A stretch of 64,000 bases of DNA from Solidesulfovibrio sp. Lineage in GTDB: Bacteria; Desulfobacterota; Desulfovibrionia; Desulfovibrionales; Desulfovibrionaceae. Below, one piece after another: positions 24,585-32,935 of this stretch (its first letter is position 1; each line of letters starts with the position of its first letter). Under the pieces are notes generated by a model. The model was given only the letters and a program-made list of their open reading frames with translations. It did not search any database and was not told the origin of the DNA. The position numbers were made by a program, and so were the translations under genes. The stretch covers positions 1-64,000 of the forward strand of contig NZ_JBCFBA010000023.1 in the NCBI RefSeq assembly GCF_038562415.1, read 5' to 3'.

Positions 24585-25349
24585 CTACTCCAGCTTGCAT
24601 TCGCCTTCGGCGCCCCGGGGGTCGCCGATCAGGTCGTAGACGAAGGCGGCCAGGACCCCGCCGGCCAGGGGGCCGAACAGGTAGATGGGGTACTGGGCCC
24701 ACATGTTCGGGCCGCCCACCAGCACGTTGGCCAGATAGGGGCCGAAGGTGCGGGCCGGGTTCATCGAGGCGCCGGTGACGTTGCCGCCGACGATGATGTC
24801 CGCCGCCACCACCAGGCCGATGGACAGGCCGGCGAAGCCGCCACGGCAGCGGCTGTCCACGGCCGAGCCCATGATGGTCATCACCAGGATGAAGGTCAGG
24901 ATGGCCTCGCACAGGAAGGCCTGGCCGTAGCCCACGCCGTCGAACATGCCCGTGGCGCCGAGGCCCGTGGGGATGACCCGTGCCCCCCAGACGGCGACCA
25001 CCGACAGCGACCCCAGGGTCGCGCCGGCGCATTGGGCGATGACGTAAGCCGCCATGTCCTGGGTCGGGAAGCGCTTGGTCGCCCACAGGGCCACGCTGAC
25101 CGCCGGGTTGATGTGGGTTCCGGAGATATGTCCGAAACAGTAGATCATGGCCGTGACGGCCAGGCCGAAGGCCAGGCCGATGGCCACCCAGGCGGCCATG
25201 TCGATGCCGACATGGAAGGCGTTGTCGATCACGGGCCGGCCCTTGGCCAGAAGCACCGTGGTCATGACCGAACCGGTTCCCAAAAACACCAGGACATAGG
25301 TTCCGACAAGTTCCGCAAGGGAACGTTTCAGAAGCGAAGGAGCCGCCAT
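24585..25349 (-). CDS. Aquaporin / MIP-family channel
   Basis: 254 residues with six predicted membrane segments and both asparagine boxes: GTHINPAVSVALW (first NPA) and GASMNPARTFGPY (second). MIP channels pass water or small neutral solutes such as glycerol, and some pass methanol or other small uncharged compounds. Placement directly after DUF2193 and before mtdB suggests transport of a small C1 substrate or product, which is an inference. Good GGAGG site before the ATG at 25349. Confidence 0.9.
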   Translation of the reverse strand: MAAPSLLKRSLAELVGTYVLVFLGTGSVMTTVLLAKGRPVIDNAFHVGIDMAAWVAIGLAFGLAVTAMIYCFGHISGTHINPAVSVALWATKRFPTQDMAAYVIAQCAGATLGSLSVVAVWGARVIPTGLGATGMFDGVGYGQAFLCEAILTFILVMTIMGSAVDSRCRGGFAGLSIGLVVAADIIVGGNVTGASMNPARTFGPYLANVLVGGPNMWAQYPIYLFGPLAGGVLAAFVYDLIGDPRGAEGECKLE

Positions 25350-25399
25350 TCCATCATACCTCCGTACGTCTTTGTTCGGGCAGGCGCCCCGGAGGCGTC

Positions 25400-26932
25400 C
25401 TAGATAGCGGTGTTCCAGTTACAGTAGCCCTTGGCGCCCGCCAGCGCCCCGGTGACGAAGGGCACGTTGCGCTTTATAAGCGACGTGGCGGCGCAGTCCT
25501 TGCAGCCGCGCACCGGGGAGCCGGCCTGGGCCGGGCTCAGGGCGATGCAGTTGGTCATCAGCGTCGCGGTGGTGCATTCCGGCGTCAGGTAGCAGGGGAA
25601 GTCGGCCAGGCTCATCAGCGCCGCGAAACGCTGGGTGATGGCGCAGGCCGGATAGGTGTAGCGTTGCGGGTTGGAGACGACCTCGTGCTTGTCCACGGGG
25701 GAGAGGTCCACTTCCACGCCCTTGATCTTGCCGCCCTGGCCGATGGGGGTGATGTCGAGGATCTTTTCGCCGCGGGTGAGGATGTCCAGGAAGTCGGCGT
25801 TGTGCAGCTCGTCGGCCTCGCCGCGCTTGGGGTTCATGGCCGCGTAGTTGCTGAAGCGCTTGCTGAGCAGGTCCACGACCATGGGCACGGTGAAGCTGTC
25901 CTTCCACAGGATGTAGGCGGTGGCGCAGGCCGGGGCGCCGGTGGACACGGACAGGACGTCGTAGGGGCTCTTGTAGGCGCCGGCCTCGAGGCCGCGGTAG
26001 ATGGTGCTCTTGAAGCAGGCCATGACCGCTTCGTAGATGCCGAAGGCCATGTCGTCCTTGAACATGTTGAAGGCAGACTGGGCGATGTGATGGCCGACGT
26101 CGCCGACGCAGTAGGCCGGGACGGTCACGATGTTGGCCGGATGGACGCCGGCCTTGAAGGCGGCCAGTACATAGGGCTTCATGCGCTCCTTGTACTGGGC
26201 CATGTACTTGCGGGTGTCGAACGAGGTGTGCGGCCCGTGGCCACCCAAGTTGTGGGTGTCCATCAACTTGGCTTGCGCCTCGACCGGCTCCTGGTAGATG
26301 TACTGCATCTGGGCGACTTCGGCGTCCTCGGCCTCGGCCGCGGTCTTGCCGGCCTCGATGGCCGCCCGGAAGGCGCCGCCCAGGCCGTAGGAGGTGTTCA
26401 TGCCCCAGGACTTGGAGGACAGGATGGTCTTCTTGTGGTCCGAGGGGATGGACAGGGGGGCCAGGATGCGGTTGACGAGGTTGGGCACCGAGCCGCAGGA
26501 GAAGGCGAAGTCCACGACGCAGGTCAGGCCGTACATGCCGCCGTAGCGGCGCACGCTTTCCAGGCCGACCAGGGCCTTGTTGGCGGCGATGGCCTCGATG
26601 AAGGTGTCCATGGAGGCCTTGAAGGCCGGGTCGGCCTCGTAGAGGATCTCCAGGATGGGCGGCGTCTGGTAGTGCTCGACGAAGGGGTCGTCCTCGGGCC
26701 GGATGGTGTCGGTTAAGCTGCACAGGATGTCGTAGTGGGCGTTGACCGACTGGACGTGCAGGTCGATGACCTCTTTGGATTGCCCCTCGCCCACGGTCAT
26801 CTTGTTGACCGCGTCCACGTAGGGCTTGCAATCGGTCAGCTTGAAGACGCCGCCGCGCTTTTCCTTGATGACCCCGAAAACCGCCAGCGTCGCACCGAGA
26901 GCCTCGTCGATCATCTTCTTGTACACGGACAT
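25400..26932 (-). CDS. DUF2193 family protein
   Basis: 510 residues matching a family of unknown function known mainly from methanogens. Typical stretches are LKDCKPYVDAVNKM-like TDCKPYVDAVNKMTVGEGQ, RPEDDPFVEHYQTPPILEIL, RRYGGMYGLTCVVDF, KSWGMNTSYGLG, VTVPAYCVGDVGHHIAQS, MNPKRGEADELHNADF and the C-terminal GCKDCAATSL. Several conserved Cys and His could bind a metal. Soluble, no signal peptide. It starts at the fixed ATG of leader copy 2 with AAAGGAG upstream, and is followed by the aquaporin and mtdB block. The shared leader implies a role in the C1 pathway, perhaps substrate entry, but no activity is known. Confidence 0.88.
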   Translation of the reverse strand: MSVYKKMIDEALGATLAVFGVIKEKRGGVFKLTDCKPYVDAVNKMTVGEGQSKEVIDLHVQSVNAHYDILCSLTDTIRPEDDPFVEHYQTPPILEILYEADPAFKASMDTFIEAIAANKALVGLESVRRYGGMYGLTCVVDFAFSCGSVPNLVNRILAPLSIPSDHKKTILSSKSWGMNTSYGLGGAFRAAIEAGKTAAEAEDAEVAQMQYIYQEPVEAQAKLMDTHNLGGHGPHTSFDTRKYMAQYKERMKPYVLAAFKAGVHPANIVTVPAYCVGDVGHHIAQSAFNMFKDDMAFGIYEAVMACFKSTIYRGLEAGAYKSPYDVLSVSTGAPACATAYILWKDSFTVPMVVDLLSKRFSNYAAMNPKRGEADELHNADFLDILTRGEKILDITPIGQGGKIKGVEVDLSPVDKHEVVSNPQRYTYPACAITQRFAALMSLADFPCYLTPECTTATLMTNCIALSPAQAGSPVRGCKDCAATSLIKRNVPFVTGALAGAKGYCNWNTAI

Positions 26933-27103
26933 GATGGACTCCTTTCTGATGAGCTTGTTTGTATAATGATCCCAACAGCAGCGGACTCCCTACGAAGCAT
27001 CGTTTGCCAGCAGCCTGACTCCATCCACTGACGGGGCATGGGTTGCCCATTCCCCCGCGACTGCCCCTCTTGACGGTGGTGATTATAAAGATCGCGGGGG
27101 AGG
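26930..27103 (-). promoter_or_regulatory. Conserved leader element, copy 2 (before DUF2193)
   Basis: Read leftwards: arms CCCCCGCGA (complement of 27092-27100) and TCGCGGGGG (complement of 27052-27060), the hairpin GGGGCA/TGCCCC (27062-27067 with 27033-27038), CGTCAGTGGATGGAGTC, a TTGGGA box and AAAGGAG. From GCGATC to the DUF2193 ATG is 163 nt. Relative to copy 1 both strands of each stem changed together (TCGCGA-GGGG against TCGCGG-GGG; GGGACA against GGGGCA). This is the only copy directly joined to a full gene, so it may be the original. Confidence 0.85.
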
Positions 27104-27316
27104 GAGAGCGTTTGTTGCGATGTCGTCTTTCCTGGGTCGGCATCCTCCTTCGGGTTGTCGTTTCACACGGGCGTTTGGGAGACGGGGTTGGGGCCCGGCC
27201 GGCCTATCCCGGCCACGGGGCGCCGCGGCGGGAGCCACCCGCCGCGTCCGGCGCGCCGTGGCCGCCGGGCGGGAGCCTGGCCCTGGGGGCCAGGGGACAT
27301 CTGCGCCGGGCCGGGC
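27104..27316. other. Spacer between leader copy 2 and nfnB end
   Basis: About 210 bases of GC-rich sequence between the upstream edge of leader copy 2 and the 3' end of the nfnB gene. The upstream promoter for leader copy 2 would have to lie near 27100-27150 if the TATAAT-like block is not itself the -10 box; no clear -35 was found. Nothing else seen. Confidence 0.4.
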
Positions 27317-28747
27317 TCATGCCAAGAGCCTCCCGGCGATGGTCGCGGCGGCGCGGCGGCCGGCCCCCATGGCCGAAATGACCGTGGCCGCGCCGGTGAC
27401 GATGTCGCCTCCGGCAAACACATTGGGGATGTTCGTTTCGCCCGTTTCCTCGTCCACGGTGACGTAGCCCCAGCGGTTGGTCGCCAGGCCCGGCGTGGTG
27501 CGGGGCAACAGCGGATTGGCCCGGGTGCCCACGGCCACCACGGCCATGTCCGTGGCCAGCTCGCAGAACTCGCCCTCGCAGGCCAGCGGCCGGCACCGGC
27601 CGGAGTCGTCGGGCGCGCCCAGGCGCATCTTCTGGAGCCGCACCGAGACCAGCCGGCCATTGGCGTCGCCGGCAAAGGCCAGGGGGGCGTGCAGGCAAAA
27701 AAGCTCGATGCCTTCCTCCTTGGCGTGGTGGATCTCCTCGCGCCGGGCCGGCATCTCGTTTTCCGTGCGGCGGTAGACGATGGCCACGCGCTCGGCCCCC
27801 AGGCGGGCGGCCGTGCGGGCCGCGTCCAGGGCCACGTTGCCGGCGCCGAAGACCACCACCTGCCTGCCCGGGTAGACCGGCGTGTCCCAGTCGGGAAAGG
27901 CGTAGGCCCGGCCGAGGTTGACGCGCGTGAGGTACTCGTTGGCCGAGAACACGCCGATGAGGTTTTCGCCCGGGATGTTGAGGAAGGTCGGCAGACCGGC
28001 GCCCACGCCGATAAAAACGGCCCGGTAGCCCCGCTCCAGCAGCTCGGGCACGGTGACCGTGCGCCCGCCGACCCAGTTGGTGAAAAAGCGCACGCCAAGG
28101 GCCCGCATGGCCGCGACTTCGCGGCCGACCACGGCCTTGGGCAGCCGAAATTCCGGGATGCCGTAGACGAGCACCCCGCCCGGCTCGTGCAGGGCCTCGT
28201 AGACGTCCACGCCGATGCCCTGCCCGGCCAGGGTGCCGGCCACGGTGAGGCTGGCCGGGCCGGCGCCGATGCAGGCCACCCGGACATCCTCCAGGCCGGC
28301 CGGGCAGGCCGGGGCGCCGGTGAGTTCCTCGCAGGCGTCGTCGGCCAGGAAGGTGTCGGCCACGAAGCGTTCCAGGCGGCCGATGGCCACGGGTTCGTGC
28401 TTCTTGCCCAGGACGCAGACCTGCTCGCACTGGGTTTCCTGGGGGCAGACCCGGCCGCACACGGCCGGCAGGGAGTTGGTTTGGCGGATGACGGCATAGG
28501 CCCGTCGCGGGTCGCCGTCGGCCAGGGCGGCGATGAATCCCGGGATGTCGATGCCCACGGGGCAGCCGGCCACGCAGGCGGGTTTCTTGCAGCGCAGGCA
28601 GCGCGCCGCCTCGGCCAGGGCCATGTCCGGCGCGTAGCCCAGGGCGACCTCGCGGAAATTGGCCACGCGTTCGCCGGCGGGCTGCTCGGGCATGGGCGTG
28701 CGCGGGGCCTTGGCCCGTTTGCGGTCAGTTGGCGCAGCGGCACACAT
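27317..28747 (-). CDS. nfnB: NfnB-type large subunit, NADP-ferredoxin bifurcating transhydrogenase
   Basis: 476 residues homologous to glutamate synthase small subunit/NfnB/SudA. The N-terminal ferredoxin-like domain holds two cysteine clusters (CLRCKKPACVAGCPVGIDI, CGRVCPQETQCEQVC), followed by two dinucleotide-binding domains: ACIGAGPASLTVAGTLAG for FAD and VVFGAGNVALDAARTA for NADPH, and the C-terminal NVFAGGDIVTGAATVISAMG. No gltB partner is present; pairing with nfnA defines the Nfn complex, which couples NADPH to NADH and reduced ferredoxin. Overlaps nfnA by 23 bases. Downstream of leader copy 3. Confidence 0.88.
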   Translation of the reverse strand: MCAAAPTDRKRAKAPRTPMPEQPAGERVANFREVALGYAPDMALAEAARCLRCKKPACVAGCPVGIDIPGFIAALADGDPRRAYAVIRQTNSLPAVCGRVCPQETQCEQVCVLGKKHEPVAIGRLERFVADTFLADDACEELTGAPACPAGLEDVRVACIGAGPASLTVAGTLAGQGIGVDVYEALHEPGGVLVYGIPEFRLPKAVVGREVAAMRALGVRFFTNWVGGRTVTVPELLERGYRAVFIGVGAGLPTFLNIPGENLIGVFSANEYLTRVNLGRAYAFPDWDTPVYPGRQVVVFGAGNVALDAARTAARLGAERVAIVYRRTENEMPARREEIHHAKEEGIELFCLHAPLAFAGDANGRLVSVRLQKMRLGAPDDSGRCRPLACEGEFCELATDMAVVAVGTRANPLLPRTTPGLATNRWGYVTVDEETGETNIPNVFAGGDIVTGAATVISAMGAGRRAAATIAGRLLA

Positions 28748-29579
28748 GGTGTTTTTGATACTCCGCGTAGGATTGTTGTTCCATGGGCCGAAAGGCCGTC
28801 AGGCGCTGGGCGAGCTCCTTGAAATCCACCAGGCCGCCGTCGAATTCCGGCCCGTCCACGCAGGCAAACCGCGTTTCGCCGCCGACGGCCACCCGACAGG
28901 CGCCGCACATGCCGATGCCGTCGAGCATGATGGAGTTGAGGCTGACCAGGCAGGGGACGCCGAAGCGCCCGGCCACCTCGGACACGGCGGCCATCATGGG
29001 CACCGGCCCCACGGCCACGATCTCGGCGGCCGGCTCGCCGTCGCGCAGGCGTTCTTCCAGGGCCTGGGTGACCAGGCCCCGGCGGCCGCGGGAGCCGTCG
29101 TCGGTGGTGACCACAACGGTGTCGCACACGCCGGCCAGCTCCGCCTCGAACAGGAGCAGGGCCTCGGTGCGGGCGCCGATGATGCCGGTCACGCGGTTTC
29201 CGGCCAGGTGATGGCCCTTGGCGATGTGGTGCATGGCGGCGATGCCCGTGCCGCCGCCCACGCAGACCACCGGGCCGTCGTGGCGGCGGATGCGCGTGGG
29301 CTGACCCAGGGGGCCGCACAGGTCCGGGATGGCCTCGCCTTCCTCCAGGGTGTCGAGGTGGGCGGTGGTCTTGCCGAGGACGAGGTAGACGAGGGTGATG
29401 GTGCCGGCGTCGGCGTCGGCGTCGGCGATGGTCAGGGGAATGCGTTCGCCGGTTGGGCACACGCGCAGGATGACGAAATTGCCGGGCCTGGCCTTGGCGG
29501 CGATATGGGGGGCGTCGATGACCAGTTCGCTGGTCTGCCCGGGGATGAGGCGACGTTTTCGTAGGATCGTGTTGGTCAC
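28725..29579 (-). CDS. nfnA: NfnA-type small subunit (FAD/[2Fe-2S] reductase)
   Basis: 284 residues of the ferredoxin-NADP reductase/PyrK-like family: PGNFVILRVCPTGERIPLTI for FAD, VVCVGGGTGIAAMHHIAKG for NAD, and a C-terminal [2Fe-2S] site GMCGACRVAVGG...RFACVDGP. In Nfn this subunit holds the bifurcation partner chain that reacts with NADH. Start GTG at 29579 with AAAGGAG upstream. Together with nfnB it could turn NADPH from MtdB into the reduced ferredoxin expected for Fwd, or the reverse. It is about 590 nt behind the start codon of leader copy 3. Confidence 0.88.
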   Translation of the reverse strand: MTNTILRKRRLIPGQTSELVIDAPHIAAKARPGNFVILRVCPTGERIPLTIADADADAGTITLVYLVLGKTTAHLDTLEEGEAIPDLCGPLGQPTRIRRHDGPVVCVGGGTGIAAMHHIAKGHHLAGNRVTGIIGARTEALLLFEAELAGVCDTVVVTTDDGSRGRRGLVTQALEERLRDGEPAAEIVAVGPVPMMAAVSEVAGRFGVPCLVSLNSIMLDGIGMCGACRVAVGGETRFACVDGPEFDGGLVDFKELAQRLTAFRPMEQQSYAEYQKHHVCRCAN

Positions 29580-29621
29580 GGCGCGGCTCCTTTGTGGTTA
29601 GCGGAGCCGCTGGGCGCCGAT

Positions 29622-29650
29622 TTGACAAATATAGAAATGTGGAATATAAT
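29622..29650 (+). promoter_or_regulatory. Consensus sigma-70 promoter, antisense to nfn leader
   Basis: TTGACA (29622-29627), exactly 17 bases, then TATAAT (29645-29650): a perfect-match vegetative promoter in an AT-rich island of an otherwise very GC-rich stretch. It points right, away from nfnA, into the spacer and leader copy 3, which are read leftwards. No convincing gene follows; the frame at 29668 is arginine-rich and lacks codon preference. It may make an antisense RNA. Confidence 0.6.
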
Positions 29651-29801
29651 ACCATAGGGAATAAACCATGTCATTCTCCATGCGTGTCGGGTATGACCCG
29701 GTGCGTGACGGCACGGGAACCGGGTCGTCCGGTTCGCGGTGGGCCGCGTCACGCGAAGCGGGGGCTCGCGGCCCCGGCGGCGCGCTCAGGACGTCGCGGG
29801 C

Positions 29802-30167
29802 TTACGCCGTGGGGCCGTCGCGTCGGCTGCGGGAGAGCCGTCGTCTCAGGATGGGAAGTCCGTGGCCCCCGGGCAAGACGACAGCCGGGTCGGGCGCTTC
29901 GGACAGGGATGGCCGGAAAAAACGCCTTGGTCGCGTTTTCGCGCGGACGGAGGAAAGGACGTGGGGAGAGGCCCGGTGCGGGGTGAGGCGCGAAAAAGCG
30001 CGCTCGGGAACACCCCGGCCGTGTCCCGCGGCGGCCGAAAGGCCAGGACGGGACGCAGGTTGCCGTTTGTGGTGGGCGGTGGGCCGAAATCCGTGCGTGA
30101 GCTGGTTGTCTATTCCGTTCGTGTGAAAAGGAACATCGTGTCGATTATCTTCATAATACAATGTCAT
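29802..30167 (-). other. Leader-linked short reading frame of copy 3
   Basis: The ATG at 30167 follows GGAAGGA and opens a 121-codon frame beginning MTLYYEDNRHDV. The first nine or ten codons resemble those after copies 1 and 4; the rest is proline/arginine-rich and unconserved. The +1 frame reads MKIIDTMF, comparable with KKMIDEAL of DUF2193. It is more likely a remnant of a DUF2193 gene start, or a short translated leader, than a functional protein. Sequence from here to nfnA (29580-29801) holds only the antisense promoter. Confidence 0.4.
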
Positions 30168-30338
30168 GGTCGCATCCTTCCTGATTGGCATTTGGGCTGT
30201 CGGTCCCAGTTGCTGCTGATATCCTCAGGAACATTGTATGAAGTATATCGACTCCCTCCACTAACGGGGCATACGGTTTGGCCTTCCCCTTGCGACTGCC
30301 CCTCTGAACGGTGGTGTTTATAATGATCGCAAGGGAGG
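30165..30338 (-). promoter_or_regulatory. Conserved leader element, copy 3 (before nfnAB)
   Basis: Read leftwards: arms CCCTTGCGA (complement of 30327-30335) and TCGCAAGGG (complement of 30287-30295), hairpin GGGGCA/TGCCCC (30297-30302 with 30266-30271), CGTTAGTGGAGGGAGTCGA, a CTGGGA box and GGAAGGA. GCGATC to ATG is 163 nt. The arms differ from copies 1 and 2 by paired changes (TTGCGA/TCGCAA instead of TCGCGA/TCGCGA), so pairing rather than sequence is kept. Confidence 0.85.
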
Positions 30339-30670
30339 ATGCTTGAGCCGGGTCTTTCTGGTTCGTTCGAGGCCTACGGTCTCCTGTTGTTTTCACGGCT
30401 CGGCCTGACGCCCGACGCCGGCAACCCTGCGGCTGCCCCTCCGGACACCCCCGCGGCAGGGTCCCGCCCTGCGGCCACGGGGACCGGTCGCGCCTCAAGC
30501 CTAAAAAATACCATTAGTAAAGGAATACTATCCAATGAGGCGCAAGGTCGCAAGTCTTTTTTGTTATGTTTTGTTTAGCATGAAAACCGGGCCGAAGCGT
30601 GCTTCCCCTGTTTCCTGACACATAATCCACTGAGATGAAACATTTTTTCCTCTTTGCGCCCCGGCCCGGG
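30339..30670. other. Intergenic stretch upstream of leader copy 3
   Basis: 330 bases between the pabC end and leader copy 3. It contains an AT-rich run (about 30505-30580, including CTAAAAAATACCATTAG and TTTTTTGTTATGTTTTG) that may act as terminator or promoter region. No gene or clear palindrome was recognised. Confidence 0.4.
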
Positions 30671-31465
30671 TCAGCCGTCGGCCAGGTCGCGCAGGCCCGC
30701 CGCCACCCGGCCCTGCCCGATGGCCCGCCCGTCCAGGCGCGCGATGGGCCTTATGCCCAGGCTGTTGGTCAAAAACGCCTCGTCGGCCCGGACCACGTCC
30801 TGCGCCGAAAGGCGCGTTTCGCGCACCCGGCACCGGGCCATGACCGCGGCGCGCATGATCCCGGGCAACGCCCCCTCGGCCAGGGGCGGGGTATGGAGCT
30901 GGCCGCCCTTGACCACGAACAGGTTGGCCATGGTGCTTTCGGCGAGGCGGCCGGCGGTGTTTCGCAGCAAGGCGTCGTCGGCGCCCCGGTCCGCCGCTTC
31001 CAGCCGGGCCAGGACGTTGTCCAGGGCGTTGAGGGATTTGACGCCGCAAAGGGGCGAGCGCTCGTTTCGCCGGGTGACCGTGGCCACGACGCAGCTGGCC
31101 GGCGGCGGCTGCGGCGGCCGGGCGGCGGCGGCCAGCAGGACCGTGGGCGCGCCCGGGGCCGCCGGCGGCAAGAGCCCCCGCGCGGCCGCGCCCCGGGTGA
31201 CGGTCAGGCGCACCACCGCCTGGTCGAGGCCGTTGGCCGCCAGGGTCGCGGCCGTGATTCCCGGCCAGTCGAGCGGCGGCAGGGCCAGGCGCAGCAGGGC
31301 CGCCCCCGCCCGCAGGCGGTCGAGGTGGGCCCCCAGGCGCGCCACGCGCCCGCCCTGGGCCAGCATGGTCTCGAACAGCCCGTCCCCCAGGGTCAGCCCC
31401 CGGTCGCTCGGGGCGATGCGGGCCGTCTCGGCCGCGACCAGCGCGCCGTCAAGCCAGACGATCAT
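30671..31465 (-). CDS. pabC: Aminodeoxychorismate lyase
   Basis: 264 residues of PLP fold type IV: VWLDGALVAAETARIAPSDRG at the start, GDGLFETMLAQGG, GVKSLNALDNVLARLEA carrying the catalytic lysine, and TMANLFVVKGGQLHTPPLAEGALPGIMR. PabC releases pyruvate from aminodeoxychorismate to give p-aminobenzoate. Branched-chain aminotransferases share the fold, but position after pabA-pabB settles it. Its start overlaps the pabB end by 17 bases. Confidence 0.9.
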   Translation of the reverse strand: MIVWLDGALVAAETARIAPSDRGLTLGDGLFETMLAQGGRVARLGAHLDRLRAGAALLRLALPPLDWPGITAATLAANGLDQAVVRLTVTRGAAARGLLPPAAPGAPTVLLAAAARPPQPPPASCVVATVTRRNERSPLCGVKSLNALDNVLARLEAADRGADDALLRNTAGRLAESTMANLFVVKGGQLHTPPLAEGALPGIMRAAVMARCRVRETRLSAQDVVRADEAFLTNSLGIRPIARLDGRAIGQGRVAAGLRDLADG

Positions 31466-32927
31466 GGCGGTGCGCCTCCCGGGGAGCGGCCCGGCCCTCC
31501 CGATCAAGGCCGAGCGCCCGCAGCAGGTTGCGGGCCTTGAGCAGCGATTCGGCGTACTCGTCCTCGGGATCCGAATCCATGACGATGCCGCCGCCGGCGT
31601 TGAGGCTGGCCAGGCCACCGGCCACCACGATGGTGCGGATGGCGATGTTCATATCCGACAGCCCGTTGACGCCGATGTAGCCGATGGAGCCGGTGTAGAT
31701 CCCGCGCTCCACCGGTTCGAGGGCGTCGATGATCTCCATGGCGCGGATTTTGGGCGCCCCGGTGATGGAGCCGCCCGGAAAGGTGGCCCCGAGCAGGTCG
31801 AAGACGTCCGCGCCCCGGGTCAGCCGCCCCGTGACCGTGGCCACCAGGTGGTGCACCGAGGCATAGGTCTCGACCTCCGGGAAGGGCCCCACCCGCACCG
31901 AGCCGGTCCGGCAGACCCGGCCCAGGTCGTTGCGCATGAGGTCCACGATCATGGCCAGTTCGGCCCGGTTCTTGGCGCTGTGGCGAAGCCATTCCCGCAG
32001 CCGCCGGTCCTCTTCGGGGGTTTCGCCCCGCCGGACGGTGCCCTTGATGGGCCGCGTCTCCACCCGGTCCCCGGCCACGGCGAGAAAGCGCTCCGGCGAC
32101 GACGACAGGACCTGGACGTCGCCGAAGTCCAGGTAGGCGGAAAACGGCGCCGGGTTTATCCGCATGAGGCGTTCGTAAAGCGCGAAGGGGCGGCGCCCCG
32201 AAAGGGGCAGGCGCAGGCGCTGGGTCAGGTTGGCCTGGTAGATGTCGCCGGCCAGGATGTATTCCTTGATGCGCCCGACCGCCTCCAGGTAGGCCTGGCG
32301 CGACAGGCTGGTCTCCACGGCCGCGGCCGCCTCCGGTGGGCCGGTGGGCTCGTCGGCGGGTTTCGAGGCGTTCCGGACGGCCGCCAGCAGTTCGGCTTCG
32401 AGGGCCGGGGCGTCGGGCTTGGCGCAGGGCGCTTGCGGGTCGAAATGGCACAGGAACACCCGGTTGTCGCGGTGGTCGAGGACCACCGCGAAGTTGTAGA
32501 GCCCGAGCACGGCGTGGGGAAGGCCCTGGTCGTCCACGGCCCTGGCCGGCAGGGCCTCGACCTGGTGGCGCAGCGGATAGCCGAGGTAGCCCGCGAAGCC
32601 GCCGGGGAAGCAGTCCCGGGCCTGGGGCGGCAGCCCGGCCGGATCGGCCAGGCAGGGCCGCAAGGTCTCGCGCAGGATGGCGAAGGCGTTTCCCCGGTGT
32701 TCCTCGACGCGCCCCGACCACCAGGCAAGCCGCGTCGTTTGGCCCCATACCCGGGCCACGGCCACGGGGTCGAAGCACACGTAGGAATGCCGGCTCAAGG
32801 GGCTTGCGGCCAGCCGGCTGTCGAGGAAGACGAAATGGCGCCTGTCCCGGCAGGCCCGGACCAGGTCGTGAAAATCCGCGGCCCCGAAGGGCAGCCGGCG
32901 GACGGTGAGGCTTCGTCGCGTGCCCAT
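31449..32927 (-). CDS. pabB: Aminodeoxychorismate synthase component I
   Basis: 492 residues of the chorismate-utilising family. The C-terminal half carries ETRPIKGTVRRGETPEED (PIKGT motif with the catalytic lysine), ELAMIVDLMRNDLGRVC, ATFPGGSITGAPKIRAMEII and GGGIVMDSDPEDEYAESL. The PIKGT sequence separates PabB from anthranilate synthase TrpE. It aminates chorismate with ammonia from PabA. p-Aminobenzoate is needed for folate and for the beta-RFAP step of H4MPT. The ATG at 32927 lies 8 bases after the pabA stop. Confidence 0.93.
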   Translation of the reverse strand: MGTRRSLTVRRLPFGAADFHDLVRACRDRRHFVFLDSRLAASPLSRHSYVCFDPVAVARVWGQTTRLAWWSGRVEEHRGNAFAILRETLRPCLADPAGLPPQARDCFPGGFAGYLGYPLRHQVEALPARAVDDQGLPHAVLGLYNFAVVLDHRDNRVFLCHFDPQAPCAKPDAPALEAELLAAVRNASKPADEPTGPPEAAAAVETSLSRQAYLEAVGRIKEYILAGDIYQANLTQRLRLPLSGRRPFALYERLMRINPAPFSAYLDFGDVQVLSSSPERFLAVAGDRVETRPIKGTVRRGETPEEDRRLREWLRHSAKNRAELAMIVDLMRNDLGRVCRTGSVRVGPFPEVETYASVHHLVATVTGRLTRGADVFDLLGATFPGGSITGAPKIRAMEIIDALEPVERGIYTGSIGYIGVNGLSDMNIAIRTIVVAGGLASLNAGGGIVMDSDPEDEYAESLLKARNLLRALGLDREGRAAPREAHRHDRLA

Positions 32928-32935
32928 GGCCGGCC

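Noticed and set aside
27317-28747. Glutamate synthase small subunit (gltD)
   Set aside because: No large subunit gltB is present and the overlap with an NfnA-type gene defines the Nfn complex instead.
29668-30126. A 152-codon frame behind the consensus promoter
   Set aside because: Arginine/glycine-rich translation with no conserved motif and no proper ribosome-binding site; the promoter may still make an RNA.
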